From: Angiostrongylus vasorum
Taxonomy: Eukaryota; Nematoda; Chromadorea; Rhabditida; Metastrongylidae
Length of the DNA stretch: 64,000 nucleotides
Assembly: GCA_018806985.1 (NCBI GenBank)
Contig: JADANN010000433.1
Coordinates: 930,001 to 994,000 of the forward strand
Reading direction: 5' to 3'
The stretch's first letter is position 1. Every line of letters begins with the position of its first letter. Shown here piece after piece: positions 35,938 through 47,093 of this stretch. The translations under genes and the position numbers were made by a program. The notes below the pieces were generated by a model. The model had not been told where the DNA came from. It made no database searches and was given only the letters and a program-made list of their open reading frames with translations.

Positions 35938-37249
35938 TTCGTGAGTAAAGAATAAAAATAACACCTCGTATTTGCCCAACAAGGATACGAATAATTCTTC
36001 GGTGTCCACGCACTGATATCAGGTCATGCCGAAAACGAAGTCGGAGTGTTCTAGATGGAGTTAGAGCAGTTTTATGGAGAAGACAATACATTCTTTAAAG
36101 TCGTCATTGGAGATTTTAACTCTAGCATTGCACCCACAGTAGTGATTGAAAATTGTCTCATTGGGACCTATTGATAATAATGGAAAGAGAAAAAGGATAT
36201 AATGAGCAGACTATGTAAGTTCATCATGACGCCAAAGACCATTAATGATAACTGACAATTCTAAAAACCCTGTTTCAGCGGTGGACGAGGAAGCCTTTCA
36301 ATGAAGCTACCACAACGAAATTGATCACGTCATAACAAATCGAATTTTTCTTAATCGATGTCGTTGTTGTTCTAAAATTCCACACTGAAACAGTCCCCCT
36401 CCATTCGTGTAGGATTCCAATTTTGGCGGAAAGCAAAGAAAGCAGCTTAATTGAGAAAACGAAGTTGCGAAATCGTCATAAACTTTTAAATAAGAAAACT
36501 GGGATTAAATCAGATCATCAGTCGGCTCTTGGGAAGACGCCTTTCTTCATAATATATGCGAAGAATCTGTCGGCTCATTCAGCATCTTCACATCAGTGCG
36601 ATAATAACGGAGAGTTCGAAATTCACCAAGGAGTGTTTGTCTAAAAGACCACTCAGCTTATACGCCAAGGTGGAATCCCGTTAGAACCAGTCGATCGCTC
36701 ACTGGGTACGACCTTTGAAAAAATCCAGAAAGGCTACAAAAGAAGATCTTAGAGAGCAGGAGAGAGACAGCTATGGCAAAAGCTGCATAGGCTAAGAAAA
36801 GCATTCGCAACGTTTACCTAGAAACTGTTACAGCTTCTAGAAAGGCGGTGGTGAAATTTAACCGCGATTACTTCTCCAATCTCTTCGTGCCCTTATATGA
36901 AATATAGGATAAGTTTATAGAAAGCATTCTTCACCAACAAAGGAATGTTTTCTATGTAAAACATTCCGAATACTGTTTCCGGTGACATTATTCCTATTTT
37001 CTATATTAATGTGTGTTTCTTGTTTATCTGTAACTATCTTAAATCTGTCTTATAAACCGCCCTTCTTCACTTCCATCGATTTAAAAAAAAGTTTCGATAT
37101 AATACTCTTCTGGATTATTAAACCAGCATAACATTGATAAAGGTTGTTCGGCTAACGCTTGGACCTCTCCGTTTTCATCAGAGCAGTGAGTCGATGGTTC
37201 ATATTCACTCGTGCTCTCGACCTGGTGTCTTCGCTTTCGTGTTAACTCG

Positions 37250-38585
37250 AAGCTTCTTCAATGGAGCACAGTGTTATTGTTCAAGAAGGGTGACTTACAC
37301 GATATCGGCAACTATCGCCCAATCTGCCTGCTGTCTGTCGTCTACAAACTTTTCACTCGAGTCATCCCAAACAAGATTGACAGAACACTGGACGAAGGAC
37401 AGCCATGTGAGCGAGAAGGGTTTCGAAAAAGATTTAGTACGATGGTCTGCAACCACACGATAACAAGATTCACTGAAATATTGCGAGAGTCCAAAAAGAT
37501 CGCTCTATCTCACTTTCATCGATTTAAAAAAGGGCTTTGACTCAACAGAGATAGAAGCAGTCATGGAATCCCTTAATAGTCAAGGAGTCCCTCATCAGTA
37601 CATAAAGATTCTTCGTAAACTGTACAAAAACTTCACAACCAAGATATCACCATTCTACAACGATATTAACAACGGCGTCAAAAGAGTGGTCAAGCAAGGC
37701 GACACCATCTCGCCAAAATTATTTACCACTACCCTCCAAATCGATGGTCGGCAGTTACACTATCTTTGCCTTGTTGATGACATCGTCCTTACAACACCAA
37801 ACATTAGCCAAGCGGAACGTATGCTTGCCGACTTTGATAAACCCTGTGGAAAGATTGGTCTCGACTATATCTCACAAAAACGATGTTCATGAGGAACGGA
37901 TTGGTTTCGTATGTCCCATTCACGCTCAAATCTCCGAATGCTCCAGTTATGTCTAGGTCGTGAAATCAATATGGTGAACGACTTAGCTCCAGAGCTGAGC
38001 AGCAAGAAACGAGCGGCTTGGGGAGCTTTCAAGAACATCGAGGATGTAGTGAAGAGAACAAAGAACACCCGACTCCGTTCCCACCTTTTCGACTCAACGG
38101 TACTTCCTGCGCTAACGCATGCGTCAGAAACCTGGTCGCTGCGTAAGCAGGATGAAAGATCACTCAGCGTTATCGAAAGCGCAGTCAAAATGACGATGTT
38201 AGGAGTATCCCGTTTCACACAAGTAAGGGAAGGGATCAGAAGCTCCTACCTGCGTCAACGATCAAAAATGAAGGATGCCGTTATGTACGCCAAACAGTCG
38301 AAGATAAGGTGGGCCGAACACGTAATGCATGTGAATGACAACCGATGGACAAGAGCAGTGACTGGATTCCTCGGTATGTCAAACGTACTGCAGGAAGACC
38401 ACCGATCCGATGTCAGAGTTCTTCACTAAGAGCCTTGAAGAAAAATATGATGCTCGACGAGTACCTAGAGCGAGCAGAAGCCACTGGGCTACTCTTGCAG
38501 GCGACAGGGAAAAATGGAAGATTTACTGGCGCTCGCTCGAGTCACTCGACGATCTACGGGACTACAGCTGACAGGTGATACAGTG
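37250..38585 (+). pseudogene. RTE-type LINE, reverse transcriptase to C-terminus
   Basis: Reads STVLLFKKGDLHDIGNYRP, ICLLSVVYKLFTR, SKKIALSHFHRFKKGL (motif A, damaged), ESLNSQGVPHQYIKILRKLY, VVKQGDTISPKLFTTTLQ (motif B) and CLVDDIVLTT (motif C, YADD changed to LVDD). The C-terminal part, 37960-38578, includes SSKKRAAWGAFKNIEDVVKR, LPALTHASETWSLRKQDE and RRTAGRPP-like VKRTAGRPPIR in a shifted frame. Two or more frameshifts; 5' truncated at about 37250. Confidence 0.85.
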
Positions 38586-39045
38586 GATCTGTACCTTTCC
38601 ACATGCTTTCTGTCGTAATTCGAACCTCAGGCAGTCGAATGTTGGGTGGTTCTTGCCCAATTGGGATTTTGGAATCGATTTGGAAATTTTGAAACAAAAA
38701 GGTTTGATAAGACTTCTCCTTTGTCAAATCTGTATCGCGGAGCGATATAGTAAAAATCCCATCCCATTTAGATTTGACTTTCTTTGAGCTGCTTTTGACT
38801 TTTTTTTGTGCATTCTCAGGCAAATTTTTCTGGAATGATTTTTTACAGATGGTATTTGTTACAAGCCATGCTGGATGGGCAGCACTAGCATTAAGTTTCA
38901 TTACCCTCCTATTTTTGAGCAGCTCCTTAGTGGTAGCGGAAATGCGTTCTGAGCTTCTCATTTGAGAAATTGAAGCGAGTTTGACATAACTTTTAAGACC
39001 TTCGGTAAGCAGCTTGCACTCTTCCGCCGGATCTTCACTTACCTA
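38585..39045 (-). pseudogene. RTE LINE fragment (reverse transcriptase N-terminus)
   Basis: The minus-strand open frame includes ERISATTKELLKNRRVMKLN, GIFTISLRDTDLTKEKSYQT and LPEVRITTESMWKGT, matching the segment that precedes motif 1 in the LINE at 33.4-33.9 kb (LPSEVRVAVESMKRDT). It abuts the 3' end of the preceding LINE tail to tail. Confidence 0.7.
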
Positions 39046-39092
39046 CTAGCCATAATGGAAGGGGATCTTACTGAGGATAACTTGGTCTTAAT

Positions 39093-39290
39093 GGGCGCGT
39101 GTAGCGTAGTGGTCAGATTAGCCCTGCAATACACATGGGATCGATCTGGAGCTCCAGGCTCCATAAGTCTTCCATCTTTCTGCGGTCGGAAAATTGTTAG
39201 CACCTTGTCTGGGAAGAAAACAGCACAGACTCTGTACCTTTCTAGGCCACCATGACTCATTTTATAGGTTAGATATGCATTCATTCATCT
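39093..39290 (+). mobile_element. tRNA-derived SINE, diverged
   Basis: Head GCGTGTAGCGTAGTGGTCAG (A box) and GGGATCGATCTGG (B box). The body keeps a TTGTCTGGGAAG block and ends in TATGCATTCATTC. About 100 bp shorter than full copies. Confidence 0.65.
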
Positions 39291-39319
39291 CTATCGATGC
39301 TTACTTTACTTACCTGGTA

Positions 39320-39675
39320 CTTGAACGGCCCGTCTTCACTAATTGTGCGAGCCCCAGCATAATCTTTTTTTTTCGGAGATTTGCTGGTTAAGGCATTGTG
39401 GTTCCCTGGAATCCCGAGGGCAGCCTGGCCAAAGTCTGTCCAGGTCGTCACCACGACATGCAGTCGCAGCCCTTGCGGATCAGAGGGAGATTTGCCACCA
39501 TACGACTTTAATACCATCCTGTTATTGGTTTACTCTTAGCCAGGCTTCCTGATAGTAATGCCGGACTCCTCAGCTTGGGAGACCCTGCCGGGTGGATGAA
39601 TCCCTCCGCTGTACATCGCAGTCCGACACACAGGAACACCTTCCAGCCACGATGAGGCGGTAAACTGTTGGGAGG
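39320..39675 (-). repeat. R2 repeat, copy c
   Basis: Runs from GAACGGCCCGTCTTCACT through GATCAGAGGGAGATTTGCC to CACGATGAGGCGGTAAAC. Near full length. A scrap resembling the SINE tail (GCGCATCTCTTAGAAATTG) follows at about 39700; 39720-40080 otherwise shows nothing. Confidence 0.7.
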
Positions 39676-40095
39676 CTATCGAAGCTTAATGAAGTCAAAC
39701 ACATAGCGCATCTCTTAGAAATTGACTAACGCTGAGAAATTTTCTGACCTATCCTCGTCATAGGCGACTTCTTCAGTTTTTGTTTGGGCCAAGACAAGTG
39801 CTCATTTCCAGCTTATGGCTAAACCGAAAACTACGACAAAAAAACTCGATTAGATCTAGTACAGCAACTAGACACCACTGGGGTGTCAAAAAAGAACCAT
39901 TTCCTGTTTGTGACGTTATGATCGGTCCTTGCGTAAGTCGCGCCGTTAGAAGGCTCCGTGCCCATCAGCGATTTTTTATCTTTTCGAGAAGTGATTTTCC
40001 GCGAAAGTGACTTTTTGAGGATAGGAGTCTCGAATGGCTTCTATTTTCATTTCGATCTCCCAACTCGAATTTTTCAACATGTATTCATTTTCATT

Positions 40096-40378
40096 CATGG
40101 GGCGCGTGTGGCGCAATGGTTGGAGGAGCCACTGCGACACACACGTGGAATCGATCCCATCGCCCATAGCCCACCAAGCCTTCCATCCCTCCGGGGTCAG
40201 CAGATTGGTACCAGACTTGTCTGGGAGGATAGCAGCACTGGCTGGATACATCGGCATTGTAAAGACCAGATGATATGCATTCAATCACCTCCAACATACA
40301 CAATGAAGTCACGAATGCATGGCGCATCCCTCAGGAATTGATCAACGCCGAGAGCTTTTAGAGCTTTTGGAGCTTTTA
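40096..40378 (+). mobile_element. tRNA-derived SINE, full length
   Basis: Head GGGGCGCGTGTGGCGCAATG (A box TGGCGCAATGG) and GGAATCGATCCC (B box). Near-identical flanks TCATTTTCATT (about 40085) and TCATTTTCGTT (about 40382) are a likely target duplication. The tail has GAGCTTTT repeated three times. Confidence 0.85.
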
Positions 40379-40429
40379 CTCATTTTCGTTATCTATTCCT
40401 TATTTCTATTTCACTTTTTCTTTACGGAT

Positions 40430-40945
40430 TACTCCTTCCAGCTGGCTGTAGACAGTATCCATCTTGCTCTCAGCAGCTGTGAAAGTTGGCGAGTAGCGGA
40501 AGAAGGTACTGATTCACTTTTCTCGTGCAAGTTGGAGAAGAAGGATAGCCACGAGAGTGATAGAATTTCGTATGAGGTGAATAGATAAGAAATAGAGTGC
40601 TGTACGACAGAGCCAACGCATTCGCCATTGCGTGATGGAAATTGCCCTCCAAGAATAACAAGCGCTCCATCATCCAATTGGCGTATCTCGGTCCTCCTAC
40701 TTTTCGTCTCTTATAAAGTGTTTCGCATGGAGTTTAATGCGAGCGGCGACCTCAAGAATTTGTTCTGCTACTACAGATTCGTTGAAAATGATCAGTTCCT
40801 ATGACGTTTCGCGTGCGTATTCGTCTTTTATGTTTCCAGTAACGTCCTGTGCAACCCCAGATTTGGTCGACTTTCATCTGTTGTCTCGCCAAACGACTTC
40901 GTAGAGGGCAGCTCCCAGTGTGCGATCTGCTGAGGTTGGAGCCTT
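40430..40945 (-). pseudogene. RTE LINE endonuclease fragment
   Basis: The minus strand reads QLDDGALVILGGQFPSRNGE, then VGSVVQHS, equivalent to the RTE endonuclease stretch QLNDGTLVIxGxxxxSRNVG and GFVVxPS. The 5' region CGCACACTGGGAGCTGCC matches the LINE leader at 55.3 kb. Heavily frameshifted. Confidence 0.65.
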
Positions 40946-41250
40946 GCTGGTTGAGCCACTGTTGTTCTCTGGAATGTCGAAGTCGGCCTAGCTAAAGCTT
41001 TCCTCAGATCGTCACAGCCATAGGCAGTCGCCGGCTCTTGTGGATGAGAGGAAGATTTGCAAGTTTGTGACTAACATAAAATCAAGATGGCAATGATTAC
41101 TGGTATTGATTCAATCTTAGCTAGGTTCCCAATAACAGCGTTCTATACCTTCTCAGCTTAGGAGACCCTGATGGAGAGATAAACCCACAGCTGTACATCG
41201 CAGTCCGACACCAAGGCGAATACCTCCTAGCAATGACCAGGCGTTAAGCC
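40945..41250 (-). repeat. R2 repeat, copy d, joined to an RTE leader
   Basis: Diverged copy with TCTTGTGGATGAGAGGAAG, CAGTCCGACACCAAGG and TCAGCTTAGGAGACCCTG. Its edge passes directly into the RTE 5' region at 40945, the same junction as at 55.29 kb. Confidence 0.6.
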
Positions 41251-41716
41251 TGGCTGATAATTAGCACTAGCGAAAAAATGATGTTCAATGTTTGGTGTTT
41301 CACTCAATAATTCTTTTACTTTGTTGTTAAGTATTAATATCAAACTATTATTGCTTACTATATCAAATTGCTCGGAAAAAATCAGAGACCATAAGCGTTT
41401 CGCATGTTTAATAGAATATCACAACATAACCGTAGCCCTTATAAAATAGTATTCGCTGTCTTTCGTTTGGATGTAACCTCTTATTAATGCGCTTCCCTTC
41501 AGCAAAGCAGCTATCCTAATATGGTGACCGTTTGGTTGCAATTTGTTCTCCTTCCTGATTCTCACAAATGTAAACATAGAGTACATTTCTAAATCAGCAA
41601 TTCCTTAGAATTATTTGCATTTTCATGAACTGAAACTTCATTGTGATATTCAAAATGTAGCTTCAGTGTCAAGTGGTATAGGAATGAATTCTCAATTTCA
41701 ATTTTTTCTGTCATAA
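41251..41716. other. No recognised feature
   Basis: AT-rich DNA without a repeat family or gene that I can identify. Confidence 0.4.
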
Positions 41717-42185
41717 TTTCATGTTATCACAAGGGTCCCGTTGTTTAGTTGGCGTATGTCGACCTTCTTGATTTTTGTTTCTTGCAACGCGATCACATGA
41801 AATATAATGCGATCTGCGGCTACAGGGAGGGCGTGAAGATCGGCGTCTGTGGAGAGTGTTCTAGCATTATGTATGCGTAGTAAGAAACAATCTCCATGGC
41901 GTGTCGTGCGTGTGTTCGTCAGATCCGCTTCCAATGACGTCCTGCGTAACCCGAGATTTTCTGGCCTCTCACCGGTCGTCTCACCGCATGACGTCATAGA
42001 CGGGAGCATCCAGTGTGCGGGGTACTGAGGCTAACCTATTGCTGGTCGTGCAGTCCAGTCCTACCTGGAGTCCTGACGTAACACGATGTGGATTAGAGGG
42101 AGGTGTGTTTTCGGCGACGAATCCTTTGCTCGGTCTTCCTACTAGTTGAGTCGGATAGATGTTAAAACTGAAATCAGAAACGAAG
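41717..42185 (-). pseudogene. RTE LINE leader and endonuclease N-terminus
   Basis: The minus-strand open frame 41719-42009 includes TTGERPENLGLRRTSLEADL, DCFLLRIHNARTLSTDADLH, RIIFHVIALQETKIKKVD and IRQLNNGTLVI, collinear with the LINE at 32.2 kb (same leader AGGAAGACC...GGATTC). It stops abruptly at 41717, so it is 3'-truncated. Confidence 0.75.
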
Positions 42186-42711
42186 GTAAGGATGAAAAAG
42201 TAACCGACCGCTTAAGTACGGTGTAGAAGTCGGATTTTATGTTATAATGCCTCGCAAAGACATTGGTTTTTTTTTACTAACCACAACTCATATACACCAC
42301 AAAACCTACCTGGAACAATTTTGCAAGCATAAGCTATACAACTTGTTACCCAAATAAGGCATTTCCCTCCTTAAATTTTTTTAACTTGTATGATTATTTC
42401 GAGTATGGCGTCATATTATCGTAAGCACACAATGATGGGTGTTCATAGAAAGCGATGTTAGCCAGTCAAGTTTTTGATGTCTGTACTTCGACTCAGTGCA
42501 CGACTCAGTGCAGCTAATAACTGTGGATTCGGCGTGTCACACTCAAGGATAAAAGCTCTGAAAACTCCGGCATTTCAAGGCTTAACAAAATGTTTGCCTG
42601 GTAAATATGCTAGCAAGCTGGCCGGAGTAGATTAGACCCAAACAGGAGAGCTCTCCGCGATTCATCGTCAATACACTTTTCTTCCCATTTGACGCGTTCT
42701 TTATCAACGTT
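42186..42711. other. No recognised feature
   Basis: Nothing recognisable apart from short open frames. Confidence 0.35.
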
Positions 42712-42775
42712 CGTTCCCCACCGCAGACACCTGCGGTCCGGAGTTTTGCTAATTTCTCAGCACCTTTGTGGTTAT
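42712..42775. repeat. Foldback element fragment (M3)
   Basis: ACGTTCGTTCCCCACCGCAG, ACACCTGCGGTCCGGAGTTT and CTCAGCAC are the end of the foldback arm. Only about 64 bp remain. Confidence 0.65.
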
Positions 42776-43109
42776 AGTATCACAGGCATTTGTGCGGCTT
42801 ACACATTTATCTTGAATACTGAATGCTATGTAATGTCATCGATGACTGTCTAAAAGCTGACCTTGATGAGTCATCTGCTTAAACGGTTAGACGCAGTTGT
42901 GAATCCAAAAGAATAAAATAAACTCATAATAAGCGATTCTTTTCCTTGCGACAATTGGACAGCAGTTGTAGAATATTCATGGAGTTGAAAACATCAAATT
43001 GAAAGCCTTGGAAAAGGAGCCTTACCCTACCATTCTGCAAATGAAGACGTAAAAGTTTTTGCCGTAGATCAATGTTTAACAAATACTCCATAAAATCGAC
43101 TTCGTCAAA

Positions 43110-43285
43110 AATCGTAGAGGTGATCGAATGCATATTTGTATGACATAATGATTTGTAGTGGCGTATCGATGTATCGACAGAGTGCTTTTATCCAACCAGA
43201 TATGTGTGGTACATATTTGCCGACCAGGGAAGGTAGGGTACTGCAAGGCACCTCTTACCACTGACTACATCCGCCTTACACGCGC
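43110..43285 (-). mobile_element. tRNA-derived SINE, decayed
   Basis: Minus-strand head GCGCGTGTAAGGCGGATGTA and CAGTGGTAAGAGG, followed by a diverged body and ATGCATTCGATCACCTC. The B box is missing. The following 43290-43970 holds nothing recognisable. Confidence 0.55.
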
Positions 43286-43974
43286 TTTGGAATTATCGAT
43301 CATTATTTCTATGACTTTCTGCCAATCTCAACTATTGATAACTTACATCAAGAGAAATTGGAAGGAAAAATTTTTATTTCTAGGAAAACTGGCACAGCAG
43401 TTCAAGCCACGAGGGCCAAAGGACATGCAACGACAAATAACATGTACTGGTAGGCATTAACGGAGCAGACCATGATGAAATAAGGAACTGCCAAGAAAAC
43501 GTTTTAATTGGGTTAAAAGACCAGAATGCCACCACTGTGAAAATAGAAAAGCAGTATATTGTTGCGTAAAATCTATAGATTGGAACCAATCGAAAAAACC
43601 GTCACCATTCCAAACCGTTATCGAACCAAAGCGCACCCAATCAAAAAAGATTCGTCTGGCATATTTATTTTCGCTGGGCATGCGATCAGATCAATGCATG
43701 TCAGTCATTTCGGGTTAGGTGCATCCATCTAAGCTGTGACGCAATCATTATATCAATGACTTTACCAAAACTTTTTTAAACTACGTCGTTAAATAATCAT
43801 TATTACTTGTTTGCGCCAATTACACGTCCAGTTATGGCGACTAGTTATATTCGTTTAGCTAAATGCATCACTGTTTTGGAAACTGATTTCCTTTGTGTTT
43901 CTCAACCATTCGAAAAAACACATGGAAGTCCTTACTTAACATTTTCGTATGCCCGACATGCTCAGTTTGCCGTT

Positions 43975-44270
43975 ACCCTTTCCAGGTTCTTACGCGTTCA
44001 CCACCAAACCATGCGGGTCCGGCTGTCTCTCAGCTAGTTTTCTACCGATTATTGCCATCAATTCCATTGACGGCTGATGCTGATCCCGTTTAGGGGTGAC
44101 TGCTGATGACACTGATCGATGGAAAACTGGCTGAGAGAGAGCCGGAACGAAGGACTAGCATGGTTTGGTGGTGAACGCGTTAGCCCCTGGTAAGGGTAAT
44201 GGCGCGTTCGTTCCCCACCGCAAACACCTGCGATCCGGAGTTTTGCAAATATCTCAGCATCATAGAAGTT
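43975..44270. mobile_element. Foldback element, both arms, diverged (M4)
   Basis: Left arm ACGCGTTCACCACCAAACCA to GCTAGTTTTCTACCGAT and right arm ATCGATGGAAAACTGGCTGAG to TGGTTTGGTGGTGAACGCGT are inverted copies about a centre near 44085. The right end continues TTCGTTCCCCACCGCAAAC and CAAATATCTCAGCATCAT. The arms have diverged more than in M1. Confidence 0.75.
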
Positions 44271-44770
44271 ATATTCTCAGTTTGTTCCGCTCTCTCCGTG
44301 GATTTGTACAGCGTTACGTTCTGGCTCAGAAGGACTGTGAATAATCGACGAAATTTTGTCTTACCACGTTTACACACTTCATAAACCTTACTATTAACGC
44401 TTTTACGCAATCTAAGCAACTCTGCTTTCGACGTTGGAAATGAAATTTAGCCAAGGAAAAGCCTCACTACTATCTACATTTGGAGGGACAACAAGAGTAT
44501 CAGAAATGAAGCAGCTCGGCTACCCTACCACTACTGCAAAAATGCCGATACCTTGTGCATTGAACTCGTATATTTTTGCGATATACTCTAAAGACCGGCG
44601 TGTTCTCGAAATAAGTGGCTGCCATCTTTTACACATTGGGATTTGCGCCTTCCTTGTAGGTAACAACATACAGCTCAAATTTTTTGCATTTTCATTGAAA
44701 TATTGTCAGTGTTTCTGGTTGCGAAATTGCGTAATATATATCCCAAGTAAAAAACTGCAACTGTGGGCCA
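44271..44770. other. 3' flank of ASP copy D, no other feature
   Basis: An open frame of 128 codons at 44434-44820 on the plus strand runs into the antisense of the last ASP exon and is a chance frame. Nothing else recognised. Confidence 0.45.
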
Positions 44771-47048
44771 TTAATAAGAGCACAGGCCAATGGCAGGGTT
44801 GCAATTTTTGGGTCCAGTAGGGCAAGCACTGCACACAGCACCGATGGGATAGATGCTCTGTCCGACGACGTTCACTCTGAAGTAAGAGAAATTATTTTCT
44901 AAGGTTTCAAATAGCCACCAACCTTCCAAGAACTTACGGATCTTTGTACATGCAAGAAGTGAAGTAAAATCCACTGCATAGATGAGTTGCACAAGCCACG
45001 TATCTATTACTTGCCCAGAGAACCTGCGATAACTCTCAGGATTTAGCAACGCTTTCAATAAAATTACTCTAGAATGCCAATCGCACCTTCGTAACTCTTG
45101 TCACCTTTCTTTGCGTACGTTGACACACCTGAGGTGTAAATATCATGTTCGAAGGAATGCCATTAGTTCCGAGTTCACTTGTAAACGTTGCGATTGCCTG
45201 AGTTGGTAACGATGAAAGAAATAAAATAAATTGTTCAAGCTCAGGGAACTGCGGTTTATAGAAGGACATTCATCTACACGACGCGCTAAATATCATTTCC
45301 AAGAGCGTTGTACCGTGTTAATATGCTTGACGAGTATTTAGAAAAGAATTCTTGTAACTCACATTCTGGATGGCTCCCAACAAGTCAGTCGCAGTTGTTG
45401 CGAGGACATGAATGTTTTCACTGTAACCAGGTCGAGCGGAGGGCGGTGATGGTATTTTTATTACATGATACTACATGATTAAGTGCAAACTGTTCTGCGT
45501 GGCAGTCATACTCCTAAGGAACCGTGAACAACATCAAACATGATAGAAACGTCGTAAGATTAAAACTCTACCATTAAGTCCATTCGTGAAGCCGGTGGTG
45601 CGTTCTCACTTGGATATTCACCATTTTTTTGCTAGACCTCTTGCAACAAGAGATCTAAACTGGACCACCTTCTTTTCCATATAAATCAAATGCATTATAT
45701 TCTAACAAATTACCTAAAATTGTTATGCATTCCCAAGGCTACTTCTCTGAATGTGGGACTAAACGCCTTGCTTGGACAGTCAGTGCTTTTCCTCCTGGTT
45801 GTTGTTGTAGTTGTAGTTGTAGTTGTAGTTGTAGTAGTTGTTGTCGTTGTTGTTGTCGGCGCCGGTGTTGTACTTGGCCTCATGTCGTTGACACACAATC
45901 CATTATCACAATAAGCAGGGCTGAATCTAGTACATTGCGAATCATCTTGGCAAGGTGTTCCAGGCATGTAGACTTGTTCTCCGACATTGACGTTACTGAA
46001 ACGTCATTACGTTATTGTTTGGATGAGGATTTTCCCTCATATTACTAACGGTGTTGAGAAGACACATGCTGCAGTTGAAACAGGTCCACACATAGCTCCC
46101 GAGCATCCGACAGCAACTGTTTGAGAGCGAATCATCTAAGATAGGAGTGTAGAGTACAGCTTCTTTAAAAAAATAATATCAAACAGTCTCGCACGTTTGA
46201 AAATGTAAATAATAGTGGATTGCCATCATAGACACTATTGCCTGGCCACATCGCGTTCGAAATTTCTGACCACAGCACGATTGCACTTTGAATGGGAAAT
46301 CTCCGATCGTATTCGGGCGAACCTTGTCCGAAGCTGAACTTATTAAATCTTAAGCCGAAAATCTTAAGATAGGAACAATGTTGTTTAAATTTTAACTTTA
46401 AGGAAAGTATGTTCTTTTTTAACCTACTAGTGGAAATTTCCTCCAAGTCCGGGAGGTAATGGTTGTGGGAATGGAGGACACTGCGTCACAAGTGCTTGAG
46501 CTACCACCTCGAGGTTGCATCCCCATGCCTGTAATGTTCGTCACTCATTTACTTCCATGTCTGCTCAAATGGGTTATATAGATTTACACGAAAGCTTTTT
46601 TCCAAGTGTTCTATGATCGCTTGGACCATATACAAATTTGTGAAACGAAGAACGAAGACAAAGATTTTACCAGTTTGTTCATGTCACTAGCGGGCGGTAA
46701 AAAGTTCAGCGCCTTAAATGTTCCTAGAGCAACACTTGAACGTATTTGATTGATCAGATTTAGAGCTCCTGTTCTATTTTGATCGCTTAGAACCAATGCT
46801 TGTGGACATCCAAATGCTTAAGTAGAGGTTAATTAAAATATTACACCAGATACTATTTTTCGACGCATTGTACAATAGCAGGATTATTGCAAAAAAATAC
46901 ATACGTGCTTCATATCGACCACTTGTCAGGCCAAACCGCAGGAGCTGAAAATTTTAAACATTAATGACAAAAGTATTGAATGCTATGCGTGTGCATTCAA
47001 AAATTCTCTAACCGCGCCGAAGAGGAACACCAATGTTGCAGAGAGCAT
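44771..47048 (-). pseudogene. Double-SCP-domain secreted protein, copy D (two +1 shifts)
   Basis: Exons: 47013-47048 (MLSATLVFLFGA), 46905-46944, 46671-46816, 46428-46528, 46195-46333, 46050-46135, 45714-45995, 45572-45654, 45363-45513, 45096-45197, 44938-45023 and 44771-44876 (GLCSY, stop). The first domain is intact (FGCPQALVLSDQNRTG, AWGCNLEVVAQALV, DRRFPIQSAIVLWSEIS, VAVGCSGAMCG). The linker is the longest of the five, a run of threonines encoded by ACN codons followed by TRRKSTDCP. Exon 8 has seven As where six keep the frame (RGLAK then shift), and exon 9 has one extra A (SCNK then shift), each giving early stops in domain 2. Exons 10-12 remain open. This is the most compact copy, with no transposon in its introns. 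If both homopolymer lengths are sequencing errors, the gene is intact. Confidence 0.85.
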
Positions 47049-47083
47049 TCCGTCAACTGCAAACTGACTCACCAATCTAACGT

Positions 47084-47093
47084 CCTTTTAAAC
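47084..47093 (-). promoter_or_regulatory. TATA-like element of ASP copy D
   Basis: GTTTAAAAGG, 36-45 bp upstream of the copy D ATG; the wider context TTAGTGTTTAAAAGGACG resembles copy B's TAGTGTTTATAAAGGAGG. Confidence 0.55.

Larger units (their letters stand above)
34970..36010 (-). mobile_element. Penelope-like element with inverted terminal repeats
   Basis: Outer 250-290 bp on each side (about 34970-35260 and 35725-36010) are inverted copies, from CAACACGAGGTGTTATTTTT through a hammerhead ribozyme to AGTCTTCCACTGAGTATGTC. Between them the minus strand encodes a GIY-YIG endonuclease, 35388-35633: DCMSSGTVYLISC, GDEYIGKTGRPLGVRIKEHL. The reverse transcriptase is missing, so the element is 5'-truncated in its coding part; PLEs are known to carry terminal repeats in either orientation. 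It is inserted in an RTE-1-like endonuclease gene. The region upstream of GIY-YIG (LVRNRLYDRLCATQ) is frameshifted. Confidence 0.88.
34650..37120 (+). pseudogene. RTE-1-like LINE, endonuclease region, split by a PLE
   Basis: The first endonuclease part at 34770-34965 reads VYDTGQELFLGTF, SVGVLINTSMATNIDSF and QLTTRI. The frame resumes after the PLE at 36020 (GHAENEVGVF, MELEQFYGEDNTFFKVVIGD FN, HNEIDHVITNR). From 36640 linker-like sequence (AKKSIRNVYLETVTASRK, YFSNLF) leads to a reverse transcriptase scrap FTSIDLKKSFD near 37060-37095. It is a different RTE subfamily from the copies at 32.2 and 37.25 kb. Many stops; non-functional. Confidence 0.75.

Noticed and set aside
38774..38965. Plus-strand open frame with membrane-like hydrophobic stretches
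   Set aside because: It is the complementary strand of an RTE fragment with clear coding similarity on the minus strand.
40096..40160. tRNA gene
   Set aside because: A and B boxes are present but there is no acceptor stem or anticodon arm that folds, and the sequence continues into a repeated SINE body. The same applies to heads at 8.5, 21.5, 30.5, 31.7, 39.1 and 49.9 kb.
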